From: Haloferax profundi
GTDB lineage: Archaea > Halobacteriota > Halobacteria > Halobacteriales > Haloferacaceae
Direction: 5' to 3'
NCBI RefSeq assembly: GCF_001469865.1
Contig: NZ_LOPV01000118.1
Coordinates: 1 to 51,004 of the forward strand
Length of the DNA stretch: 51,004 bases
The notes below the pieces were generated by a model that saw only the letters and a program-made list of their open reading frames with translations, had not been told where the DNA came from and made no database searches. Of the stretch, positions 16,346 through 24,270 are shown piece by piece. Made by a program: the position numbers and the translations under genes. The number at the start of each line of letters is the position of its first letter. The first letter of the stretch is position 1.

Positions 16346-17629
16346 ATGGTGACAGAGATATCGAGCAGTCGGCAGGCAGTCGGAACCGTCGTGGTTCCGG
16401 GAATCACGGCTCCGAGTAGCGTCGCCTGTGTTCGCTCGCTTGGCCGGCGTGGAATCAACACCATCGTCGTCTCGGAGAATCCGACTGCAGCAGCCTTCGC
16501 CTCGAAGTACTGTGACGAAGCGGTTGTCACTGCTCCGCCGACGGATACCGACGCGTACCGTGACGAGTTGCTGGCACTCGCGAGACGACCGGACGTCCGT
16601 GCGATAATCCCCGTCCGTGAGGAAGATATCTACGTACTCTCGCGGTTCAAAGACGAGTTCGCAGAACACGTTGGGACGCCGTGGCCATCGTTCGAGACGC
16701 TTCGGCGCGTCCAAGACCGAAAAGAACTCTTCGAAGCCGCGGCCGAGGCTGGCGTTCCCGCGCCGAAGACGAGACTGTTCGACGAGTGGGACGACTGGGA
16801 CCAGCGACTCATCGTCAAGTCGCGGTACAACCTCGTCGCCGACGAGTACCTCGGGAGCGAAACTGGCCAACAGGTGTCTGGACGGGGCACCACACAGTAC
16901 GTCGAACAGGGAGAGATTCCCGTCCTCGACGACTTGCTCGCGACGATGAATCACGTCCCCATCGTCCAAGAGTACGTCCCGACGACCGACGAGTACGGGT
17001 TCTTCGCACTCTACGACGAGGGCGAGGCAGTCGCGACGTTCCAACACCGACAGATTCGCGGCTACAAGTACGCCGGTGGCCCGAGTTCGTTCCGCGAGTC
17101 AGTGTCTATTCCCGACTTGGAGGCGGCGGGACGCGCCCTCCTCGACCACCTCGAGTGGGACGGATTGGCGATGGTCGAGTTCCTTCGTGACCCGGAGACT
17201 GGCGAGTTCAAACTGATGGAGGTCAACCCACGTTTCTGGTCGTCGCTTCCCTTCACCGTACAGGCTGGCGTCGACTTCCCCTACTACTACTGGCTGCTCG
17301 CCACCGGCCGCCGCGACGAAATCGACTCGTCGTACCGAGTCGGTATCGCCGGACACCTCGTCAGGGGCGAACTGCTGTACCTCCACAGCGTCCTCTTCGA
17401 CGACTTCCCACTCGTCGAACGCCCATCTCGACTGAAGGCGTTCGCCGACGTGGCCTGGTCACTCGTGAAGCATCCGCGGTTCGACTACCTCGACTTCGAC
17501 GACTACCGGCCATTCGTCCGGGACTTGGCGAATGCACTCGCCAGTCAGCGGCGTTCGTCGGACGAAGAGCGTCAGGAGCGAGTCGCTGTTCCACCCGAGC
17601 GTGACCCACAGACTCGCCTCCTCGAATGA
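16346..17629 (+). CDS. ATP-grasp carboxylate-amine ligase-like protein
   Basis: 427 residues from ATG 16346; the frame is open upstream but that part contains the promoter (ATTATACT at 16271-16278). The N-terminal Rossmann-like PreATP-grasp domain (VVVPGITAPSSVACVRSLGR) is followed by the ATP-grasp fold: RLIVKSRYNLVADEY (ATP-binding Lys), VPIVQEYVPTTDEYG, and the metal-binding end FLRDPETGEFKLMEVNPRFW. Members ligate a carboxylate to an amine or thiol through an acylphosphate; this type occurs in small-molecule, peptide and surface-glycan pathways. The substrate is unknown. The GIY-YIG-like gene follows 82 nt downstream on the same strand, and the pair is likely cotranscribed. Confidence 0.87.
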   Translation: MVTEISSSRQAVGTVVVPGITAPSSVACVRSLGRRGINTIVVSENPTAAAFASKYCDEAVVTAPPTDTDAYRDELLALARRPDVRAIIPVREEDIYVLSRFKDEFAEHVGTPWPSFETLRRVQDRKELFEAAAEAGVPAPKTRLFDEWDDWDQRLIVKSRYNLVADEYLGSETGQQVSGRGTTQYVEQGEIPVLDDLLATMNHVPIVQEYVPTTDEYGFFALYDEGEAVATFQHRQIRGYKYAGGPSSFRESVSIPDLEAAGRALLDHLEWDGLAMVEFLRDPETGEFKLMEVNPRFWSSLPFTVQAGVDFPYYYWLLATGRRDEIDSSYRVGIAGHLVRGELLYLHSVLFDDFPLVERPSRLKAFADVAWSLVKHPRFDYLDFDDYRPFVRDLANALASQRRSSDEERQERVAVPPERDPQTRLLE

Positions 17630-17711
17630 CGTTCGGTGGCCAACTCTGCCCTCGTTCGCTGGCGTCGCAGAGGGCGAAACACTTTGTGCGAGAACGAAGC
17701 GAGCTACGAAC

Positions 17712-18440
17712 GTGTCTCGACAGCGTGGCCTCAACCGGTTCTATGGACTGCTCTCTGACCTCACGAACCGGGTCGGCGGGACTCGAAAGCTCAAGGACTG
17801 CACCGGCTACATGGAGTGGCCAGCCCGCGGTGTCTACTTCTTCCTCGAACCGGGGACGACCAGAGCGTCGTCTGACCAGTCCCGTGTTACTCGTATCGGG
17901 ACGCACGCCGTGTCGGCGGGGAGCAGCACGTCGCTCTGGGACCGATTGAAACAGCACTACGGAACGGGGAGCGGAAGTTCCAACCACCCCCACGGCGGGA
18001 ACCACCGTGGCTCGGTCTATCGGAAGCGTGTCGGCGAAGCGATTATCGAGAGATACGGCCTCCACGACGACTACCCCGACTGGGACGCTCGGTGGTCGAG
18101 CATCGACCGTGACCGGTCGGCGGTTCGCGACGAAGAGTACATCCTCGAACGACGTGTGAGTGCGTACATCCGAGAACAACCGTTCGTGTGGCTCGCCGTC
18201 GACGACGAACCGAGTCCAGAGAGCCAGCGAGCGTCCATCGAGCGAAACGCAATCGCACTGCTCAGTCACTACCAGCGAGCGGCCGTGGACCCCCGTCCAG
18301 ACGGCTGGCTCGGAAACGACAGTCGGAGCGAGAAGATACGTGAATCCGGTCTGTGGAACGTGAACCACGTCGACGAGGAGTACGACCCGACGTTCCTCGA
18401 CGACTTGCAGGCGGCAGTCGACGACACGGCCTCTGTGTGA
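17712..18440 (+). CDS. GIY-YIG-like protein of unknown function
   Basis: 242 residues with a GTG start (VSRQRGLNRFYGLL); upstream frame is in the tail of the ATP-grasp gene. The central region reads RGVYFFLEPG, then RVTRIGTHAV, then SLWDRLKQHYG and GGNHRGSVYRKRVGEAIIER. The order GVYFF, short loop, RIG, RLKQH and a Glu in the following helix is that of a GIY-YIG nuclease fold, with an unusual Gly/Ser/His-rich loop (GSGSSNHPHGGNHRG). The C-terminal part (IERNAIALLSHYQRAAVDPR) is a separate conserved block. I recall similar uncharacterised proteins in prokaryotes but know no proven function. Nuclease activity is inference. Confidence 0.7.
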   Translation: MSRQRGLNRFYGLLSDLTNRVGGTRKLKDCTGYMEWPARGVYFFLEPGTTRASSDQSRVTRIGTHAVSAGSSTSLWDRLKQHYGTGSGSSNHPHGGNHRGSVYRKRVGEAIIERYGLHDDYPDWDARWSSIDRDRSAVRDEEYILERRVSAYIREQPFVWLAVDDEPSPESQRASIERNAIALLSHYQRAAVDPRPDGWLGNDSRSEKIRESGLWNVNHVDEEYDPTFLDDLQAAVDDTASV

Positions 18441-18492
18441 GGTGTGTGACGGGCGTGATATCACCGACGCCGACTCATCCCAGCGCTACCCT

Positions 18493-19308
18493 TCAGACGA
18501 CGAACGACTCTTCGGGAAGTAACTCCCGTGTGGTCTGCTTGGCTTCCGGCCCTTCGTCGACGAGCATCGGGTGGGCTGGCGGTCCAGAAAACCGGTCTGG
18601 GTCGGGTTCGACAGATTCGAGCATCGTCGAGAACACGGGACCTCGCCGCCCGATGGCAGAGACGATGCCCCCGTATTTTCGCTCCTCGAAGGGGACTTCG
18701 TCAGGGTCGGGGAACTGCTCTCGGACAATCTGTGCACACTCTCTGATGGCCTTCGCAGCCTGCTTCTGCGAGTACAACCCCTCGTTGTAGTACCGCTCGG
18801 CGTACTCGTCGTCGAGTTCTTCCGTCGAGTGTTCCGGTGACTCGTAGACGAGCGACTTGGTCGTGGTGTGTCCACTCGCGAAACGGATGTTGACTGTGAC
18901 ACAGTTCGGATACCGAAGGATGATCGGGAAGAACATCGTGTCCGTAATCGTCGCGTACTGCTGCATCCGCCACAGTCCCTCGAAATAGTAGGCGGTCAAC
19001 GCGCCGACGTGGTCGTCACGCTCGCCGCGTTGGTACGCCATCGCGGTCTCTTCGTAGTCGTCGCCGGCGAGTTGGCGACACCGCCGTTCGTAACTCGTCG
19101 CGATTCCTTCTAACTGCCGCTCGTGTGCTTCGAATACGGTTGTTTCGGGGTCAGCGAGCATGTCCGCTTTCAGCTCTTGTGCGTCCGCCACAGTCATCAT
19201 GTTCTGGTAGAACAGCCGTTCAGCTTCCTCGTCGGGCAGCGGAACCAAGTCTGCCTTCCCGTAGAGAACATCCATCGAGCCGCCGAACCGGTCCCGCTGT
19301 CCACTCAT
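18493..19308 (-). CDS. Unknown haloarchaeal protein, paralogue B
   Basis: 271 residues, identical in length to paralogue A at 11538-12353 and clearly homologous along the whole chain (see that entry for shared blocks). The N-terminal 30 residues and the C-terminal 30 are the least similar. ATG 19308 (MSGQRDRFGG) is chosen over an upstream ORF extension because AATTAAT lies 25-35 nt upstream, giving a leaderless mRNA, and because the length then matches paralogue A exactly. It converges with the GIY-YIG-like gene. Function unknown. Confidence 0.75.
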   Translation of the reverse strand: MSGQRDRFGGSMDVLYGKADLVPLPDEEAERLFYQNMMTVADAQELKADMLADPETTVFEAHERQLEGIATSYERRCRQLAGDDYEETAMAYQRGERDDHVGALTAYYFEGLWRMQQYATITDTMFFPIILRYPNCVTVNIRFASGHTTTKSLVYESPEHSTEELDDEYAERYYNEGLYSQKQAAKAIRECAQIVREQFPDPDEVPFEERKYGGIVSAIGRRGPVFSTMLESVEPDPDRFSGPPAHPMLVDEGPEAKQTTRELLPEESFVV

Positions 19309-19454
19309 GCACCTGTGCGTTGACGGTGACGTGAGATTAATTCGTTGGTGTCCATCAGAGTTTCTCGGTGGAGACGACACCGCAGACGTGTTCCCGAGTG
19401 CGTCATACACCTATCGACAGGTCGCGTCGCCCGATGGGTGGGTCGGTCGATGCA

Positions 19455-19470
19455 TCTCTCTGTCGAGAGA
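19455..19470 (-). other. Hairpin in the gap below the nuclease-like gene
   Basis: TCTCTC-TGTC-GAGAGA is a perfect 6-bp stem with a 4-nt loop in the 294-nt gap 19309-19602. It lies downstream of the gene ending at 19603 and has no T-tract, so it may be a processing or weak termination site or chance. I see nothing else in this gap except the TATA region of paralogue B. Confidence 0.25.
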
Positions 19471-19602
19471 GTGGCCTCGGCACTCATAGGGCTCCGCATC
19501 ACCGAGTGCCTAGTTCGGTTCGGAACGGTGCCGTCGTCATCGGCCACCTGAGAATCGCCCCGCATCCGAGTAATCACCATCGGTCTCGAATCGACGCCTG
19601 AC

Positions 19603-20697
19603 TCACGCCTCCTCCAGCACCGACACGTCGACTCGTGGGTAGGCCACGCCACCAGAAACCGAGCCTTCGCCGGCGACGACGCCCCAGAACCGAACGCGCT
19701 CGCCTTCGAGCAGTCGGAAACTGACGTCGTTGTCGAAGAACTGTCCCGTAGGCCACCGGATGACGACGTCTCCCCGTGGTTTCCCGGCGTCGTTCTCGAC
19801 GGTGACGGTGGCGAGTCGTGTGTCTCCGCGTTCGAGCGTCTCGGAGACGCGCCCCGCGTAGGTCACAGACGTTCCAGTGTACGAGTCTGGGTCCGCCCGA
19901 AGGTCTCCGTACGGAATCACCGACGCGTCGTCGAGCGTGCTCGCCGCCGTCGTGGTGTTGGACTGCGGACCGTCTTCGTAGAGTGGTCGAGGTTCCGGGA
20001 GCGACCACTCGACAGACGGCAGTTCGAAGTCTGGAAGTCGTGATTCGACCCACGCGACGCGACGCGCAACCGCCGCGCGGACTGCCGGCGGCTGTTGGAC
20101 GACGTCGGAGATGCGTTCGACGACGAGATACGTGACGAGGCCGCCACCGACGTACCGACTCGCCTTCTTCAGGGCCTCTCGCCGGGTGACCGTGTCGTCG
20201 TCTTCGTCGGATGCATCGGCGTCCGACGCTTCTTCCTCACCGGACTCGTCGTCGTCTTCGATTGGGTCTCCCAACCAGTTCGTCTTCGGTCGGTCGGTGG
20301 TCTCGACCATCTCCCGGACGAACGACTCGATACCTGCCTCGCGGACTTCGACGGCGATAGTGGACGCGTCGAGTTCGACCAGTCCGGGTCGGTGTGCGTC
20401 GTCTTCGAGTCGACCACGCCCGATAGCCGCCACGTAGGGTTCCTCTCCAGCGTGGTCGCAGTTCCGGACGAACGCGCTGGTCTTGTCCGCGGTGACGCGT
20501 CTCGTCGTCGAAATCCAGATGCGGACCGCCCTGTGTGTGCCTTCGGGCGTCTCACCTTCGGCTTCGACGTGGACGTCTGTTCCGTGAAAGGTGACGTGCG
20601 TCTCGTACCCGCGGGACTCCCAAATTCGCTCGAAGATGGCGGCGAGTTCGACGTCGGAACGGTCCGCGATGACCGCCCCGAGCGACCAGTCTCTCAT
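19603..20697 (-). CDS. Restriction-endonuclease-like / OB-like membrane protein
   Basis: 364 residues from ATG 20697 (MRDWSLGAVIADRS). Residues about 15-120 (LAAIFERIWESRGYETHVTF, then VHVEAEG and a later ...VTADKTSAFVRNCDH) look like the start of an Mrr-type or VRR-like restriction-endonuclease fold, as found in many haloarchaeal proteins. An acidic linker (about 150-178) precedes a basic patch and a short membrane helix (YVGGGLVTYLVVERI). The C-terminus (about 255-364) reads DPDSYTGTSVTYAGRV, then GDVVIRW, then GERVRFWGVVAGEG and is probably an OB fold. The catalytic residues cannot be assigned with confidence. The frame is open for another 320 codons upstream, but that region is antisense-frame shadow of the M20 gene on the same strand and is excluded. 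Confidence 0.7.
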   Translation of the reverse strand: MRDWSLGAVIADRSDVELAAIFERIWESRGYETHVTFHGTDVHVEAEGETPEGTHRAVRIWISTTRRVTADKTSAFVRNCDHAGEEPYVAAIGRGRLEDDAHRPGLVELDASTIAVEVREAGIESFVREMVETTDRPKTNWLGDPIEDDDESGEEEASDADASDEDDDTVTRREALKKASRYVGGGLVTYLVVERISDVVQQPPAVRAAVARRVAWVESRLPDFELPSVEWSLPEPRPLYEDGPQSNTTTAASTLDDASVIPYGDLRADPDSYTGTSVTYAGRVSETLERGDTRLATVTVENDAGKPRGDVVIRWPTGQFFDNDVSFRLLEGERVRFWGVVAGEGSVSGGVAYPRVDVSVLEEA

Positions 20698-20804
20698 TCG
20701 ATTCGAGGGTGTCACCTCGACGTTGTTAGCTGTTTTCTCCCAGTTCTCGGCGCTGAGAACGGCGACGACCGAAAATAGCGTGGCGTGACGCGACAGCGAG
20801 GTTC

Positions 20805-22046
20805 TCAGTCGAGCAGTCGAACGGCGGCGTCGGCGACGATGTCCGCGACTTCCACCACTTCGTCGGTGTAGACGAACTCGCCGGCACCGTGGATGTTCTC
20901 GCCGTCCGGGCCGACGATGACCGTCGGGAGGTCCGCCCTGTCGCCGAGGTAGTTGAAGTCGCCCACGCTGGAGAAGTAGCCGTAGTCCGGGTCGGTCCCC
21001 GAGACGGCGCGGGTCGAGTCGGTGAGGGCCGTGACGAGTGGGTGGTCCTCGTCTGTGACGTACGGACCGTAGAGGATGTCGTCCTCGGGAGCCTCGCGGA
21101 AGCCAACGTCGACGTCGCTCTCCAGGTCGAGTTCGTCGACGACGCGTTCTGCGTCGGCGCGAGCGTCTTCCAGCGTCTCCCCGACGACGACGTGGCGGTC
21201 CACCATGAGGCGTGCCCGCTCCGGCACCGAGAGGGTCTGACTCCCGCCTTCTATCTTCAGCGGGCAGACCGACCCGTCGCCGAGTTTCGGATGGGACCCG
21301 ACGTCGAGGTCGTCCAGTGCTGCTGCGAGTTTGCCGGCCTCGACGACGGCGTTGATTCCGGTGTGCGGTTTCGACCCGTGGGCGGCCTTTCCGCGGACTT
21401 CGATGTCGTAGAAGTACCGCCCGCGAGCGCCGAGTAAGAGCGCCGGATTCGCGATATCTTCCTGTGCGAGAATCGGTCCGGGTTCGGTGACGATTGCGGC
21501 GTCGCAGTCGTCGACGATGCCGTCTCTGATGAGACGGTCGGTGCCGAGGCCGTACGGCCCCTCTTCGTCCACGACAGCCGTGAGAAGCACGTCGCCGGCG
21601 AGGTCGTACTCCGCGAGTGCGTCGAACGCCATCATGACGGCCGCGAGGCCACCTTTCATGTCGCACGCACCCTGTCCATACAGTTTGCCGTCCTCGATAC
21701 GCCCCGACGTGGGGTCTTCGTCCCAGTCTTCGACGAGCAGCACCGTGTCCATGTGGGCGTTGAGCAGGAGCGTCGGCGCGTCCGGGTCAGACCCTTCCAA
21801 CCGAGCGACGACGTTGTCGCCTTCGTACTCGGTGATGTTGGGTTCGCTCACGTGGTGGTATTCCGGGTCGTGGCCGCGGGCGTCCAACCAGTCGTAGACG
21901 AACTCGGCTATCTCGTCTTCTTCGAAGTACGGACTCGGAATCTGCACGAGGTCTTGCAGGAGGCCGATAGTCTCGTCTGGGTCGACGCGCGGGCCGTCAC
22001 CCGAGATGCCTCCGCTCTGCCCGGAATCGTCGGTTCCGTCAGTCAT
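20805..22046 (-). CDS. M20 family metallopeptidase (ArgE/DapE/ACY1/CPG2 type)
   Basis: 413 residues. Metal-site motifs are NAHMDTV (His and bridging region), YGQGACDMKGG (bridging Asp), VVDEEGPYGLG (catalytic Glu and ligand Glu) and the C-terminal GENIHGAGEFVYTDE (ligand His). The dimerisation lid domain lies about residues 190-310 (RGKAAHGSKPHTGINAV). Members hydrolyse N-acyl amino acids or peptides. ATG 22046 overlaps the end of the permease gene by 8 nt, so the pair is translationally coupled; import of an amino acid derivative followed by hydrolysis is a fair inference. ArgE-, DapE- or LysK-type specificity cannot be told from sequence alone. Confidence 0.92.
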   Translation of the reverse strand: MTDGTDDSGQSGGISGDGPRVDPDETIGLLQDLVQIPSPYFEEDEIAEFVYDWLDARGHDPEYHHVSEPNITEYEGDNVVARLEGSDPDAPTLLLNAHMDTVLLVEDWDEDPTSGRIEDGKLYGQGACDMKGGLAAVMMAFDALAEYDLAGDVLLTAVVDEEGPYGLGTDRLIRDGIVDDCDAAIVTEPGPILAQEDIANPALLLGARGRYFYDIEVRGKAAHGSKPHTGINAVVEAGKLAAALDDLDVGSHPKLGDGSVCPLKIEGGSQTLSVPERARLMVDRHVVVGETLEDARADAERVVDELDLESDVDVGFREAPEDDILYGPYVTDEDHPLVTALTDSTRAVSGTDPDYGYFSSVGDFNYLGDRADLPTVIVGPDGENIHGAGEFVYTDEVVEVADIVADAAVRLLD

Positions 22047-23439
22047 CACTCACACTCCGGACGGACGGGTTGTACTCGTCGGACGGCACGCCGGGAAGCG
22101 TCCCGAGGATGGCCTCCACGTCGTGGTCTCTCTGCTGCCCGCGGTACCAGTACGCGCCGAAGATGACGATGCCGAGGGCGACCCACGGAACGTACACCGA
22201 CAGCGACCCTTTGTAGGCCTCGGTCAGGAGGCCGACGGCACCGAGCGACCCGACGAGTCCCGTGATGGTGAGGAGCGCCGGGCGCGAGAATCCGGCTTCC
22301 TCACCGAGCGTCGAGTCGGTGTAGAGGATGTAGAGGACCGTTATCGACACCGCGGCGTAGGCGATGAGGTAACTGAACGTCGCGATGGCGATGGCCTGAC
22401 TCAGGCCGGTACTCCAGAAGGTGAGTCCCGAGGCGACGACGTAGAGCGTCAAAAGCGACCAGTGCGGCGTCCCGAAGCGGTCGGAGACGGCAGAGAACTG
22501 CTTCGGGAACACTTCGTCCCACGCCCAGGAGTACGGCATCTTGATGCCAGCGGCCATGACGGCGTGGACCGACGAGGCAGTCGCCAACAGGCCTCCGATG
22601 GCGACGATAGTCGTCCCGATGTCGCCGAGGAACACTTCTGCGGCAGTCGAGAGTGGCCGCGCCGAGTTGGCGAGAACGGTGTAGTCGCCGACGACGCCGT
22701 AGATGACGGCAGCGGTGAGGACGTACAGGAAGATGAGGATGGCCGTCCCGCCGGCCATCGCGAGTGGGAGGTTACGCGAGGGATTCTTCACTTCTGCGCC
22801 CATCTGGCCGGCGACGGCGATGCCGATGTAGGCGTAGAACAACGGGACGGCGGCGGCGACGAAGCCGTCGAACCCGCCGGTGAAGAACGGTTGGTAGTTC
22901 GCTGGGTCGACGTTGAGTGCCCCCGGCAAGACGAGGACGAGTATCGACAGGATGAGGAAGCCGAAGATGGCGTTCTGCGAGACGCTGTAACTCTTCGACC
23001 CGACGAGGTTGACGAGGAAGAGCACGGTCAACAGCCCAAATCCGGCCAGCGCCGGGTCGACGGCGGGGTAGAACACCTGCAAGTAACTGCCGAACCCGAT
23101 GGCGAGAACGGCGTCTGCGGCCATGTACCCCAACCACTTCGACCACGTGACGATGAACCCGGGCAGACGACTCTCGAACGTCCGAGAGACGTAGGCGTAC
23201 GACCCGGCGGCAGCGGGGAAGATAGTCGCCATCCACCCGTAGTTGAGCGCGATGCTCATCGCCAACATCCCGGAGAGGATGACGACGAGAATCACACTCG
23301 GTCCGGTCGTCGAACTCGCGGTGCCGAGCGTGACGAACAACCCCGCGCCGAGGGTTCCCGCCACCACGGTACTTATCGCCCCGAACAACCCGATGTCGCG
23401 GGACAGGCTCCGTCCGTCGTTCACGTCTACCGATGACAT
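22039..23439 (-). CDS. APC superfamily amino acid permease
   Basis: 466 residues with about 12 membrane helices. The helix 1 motif GLFGAISTVVAGTLGAGLF (unwound substrate-binding region, GAG) and the helix 6 region AAAVPLFYAYIGIAVAGQMGAEVKNP are typical APC features. It transports amino acids or amines, presumably coupled to H+ or Na+. First structural gene of a transcript that also carries the M20 peptidase (8-nt overlap). The HTH regulator gene lies directly upstream on the same strand, 42 nt away, with a perfect palindrome in between. Confidence 0.93.
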   Translation of the reverse strand: MSSVDVNDGRSLSRDIGLFGAISTVVAGTLGAGLFVTLGTASSTTGPSVILVVILSGMLAMSIALNYGWMATIFPAAAGSYAYVSRTFESRLPGFIVTWSKWLGYMAADAVLAIGFGSYLQVFYPAVDPALAGFGLLTVLFLVNLVGSKSYSVSQNAIFGFLILSILVLVLPGALNVDPANYQPFFTGGFDGFVAAAVPLFYAYIGIAVAGQMGAEVKNPSRNLPLAMAGGTAILIFLYVLTAAVIYGVVGDYTVLANSARPLSTAAEVFLGDIGTTIVAIGGLLATASSVHAVMAAGIKMPYSWAWDEVFPKQFSAVSDRFGTPHWSLLTLYVVASGLTFWSTGLSQAIAIATFSYLIAYAAVSITVLYILYTDSTLGEEAGFSRPALLTITGLVGSLGAVGLLTEAYKGSLSVYVPWVALGIVIFGAYWYRGQQRDHDVEAILGTLPGVPSDEYNPSVRSVSDD

Positions 23440-23476
23440 GCTATGACATGGAACGATTGTTCGGGAAAAGACCCCT

Positions 23477-23492
23477 CCCTCTCATGAGAGGG
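23477..23492 (-). promoter_or_regulatory. 16-bp perfect palindrome between regulator and permease genes
   Basis: CCCTCTCATGAGAGGG is a perfect 16-bp palindrome that covers the stop codon of the HTH gene and lies 38-53 nt upstream of the permease ATG. TCTTTTCC just after it (minus strand) could be a TATA region. The palindrome may be the operator for the adjacent regulator; as RNA it could only form a tight stem with no proper loop, so a DNA site is more likely. Confidence 0.45.
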
Positions 23493-24189
23493 GCGCGTCT
23501 CGTTCGTCGCCGAGAAGCTTCGACTCCGCCTTTCTGAGGTGTTCGAGGAGCGTCGCCTTCGAGATTTCCAACTCGTCGGCCAACTCCGCCGCGCTCACCT
23601 CACGCGGCCACGTGTAGTAGTCGCGGCGGCGGGCCAACTCGTACACTTCTCGCTGACGGTCCGAGAGCGTGTCCGTCCGGAAGATACCACTCCCGCTGTC
23701 CGGTGCGGTGATGAGTTCGACGTCGACGTCCGCGTCCATCTCGTCGCGGACTTCTTCGAGGCGTTCGTGGACCGTCTGGCGCGTCTCGTGGACGAGCACG
23801 GTCCACCGCTCACGCCCGTCTTGCATTCGCACCGGTTCGTCGGGGATGAACCCCCGCGAGACGAGTGCGTCGTTGATAGAGTTCGAGAGGGTGTAGCGGA
23901 CGACGATGCCGCGGGAGGCACGTCCCGGAACAGTGGTGTCGCCGTCGTGTTCGTCCGTCTCCCACACCGAGTCCGTCAGGTCGGACGCCCGAATCGTCTC
24001 GACAAGTTCGTCGAGTTCGGCCACCGTGTCCGCGTAGGCCGTGAACCGGCCGTTCGCGAGGCCGTCTATCTCGTGGACGCCGTGGCCGAGGAGTCCTGCG
24101 TCTGTCGCGTCGGTGACTTCCAGTGTCCAGCAGTCTGGATGCCAGATATCGAGACAGACTCGAACGCCCCGCGCCCCCTCCTGTGCCAT
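23482..24189 (-). CDS. Bacterio-opsin-activator type HTH transcription regulator
   Basis: 235 residues. The C-terminal 180-232 is an HTH_10 domain: LSDRQREVYELARRRDYY, then SAAELADELEISKATLLEHL and RKAESKLL, the standard C-terminus of haloarchaeal Bat-type regulators. The N-terminal 170 residues form two ACT/GAF-like sensor halves without recognised ligand residues; the segment CLDIWHPDCWTLEVTD is typical of the group that controls amino acid genes in haloarchaea. It lies immediately upstream of the permease and M20 genes on the same strand and probably controls them. A T-rich TATA-like TTTTTGC about 30 nt before ATG 24189 suggests a leaderless mRNA. Confidence 0.9.
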   Translation of the reverse strand: MAQEGARGVRVCLDIWHPDCWTLEVTDATDAGLLGHGVHEIDGLANGRFTAYADTVAELDELVETIRASDLTDSVWETDEHDGDTTVPGRASRGIVVRYTLSNSINDALVSRGFIPDEPVRMQDGRERWTVLVHETRQTVHERLEEVRDEMDADVDVELITAPDSGSGIFRTDTLSDRQREVYELARRRDYYTWPREVSAAELADELEISKATLLEHLRKAESKLLGDERDAPLS

Positions 24190-24270
24190 GTCTTCACGTT
24201 GAAGGGTGCTATTCGTGCAAAAAGGTATCCCACGACCGTCAGGTTGGGGACGGATACGGACTCGTTCGGT

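Noticed and set aside
20698-21666. N-terminal extension of the nuclease-like gene
   Set aside because: The Arg-rich frame is on the same strand as the M20 peptidase gene but out of frame with it; real coding begins at MRDWSLG (20697).
22006-23436. 476-codon plus-strand ORF opposite the APC permease
   Set aside because: It mirrors the permease gene exactly and has a random Arg/Asp/Gly/Glu composition.
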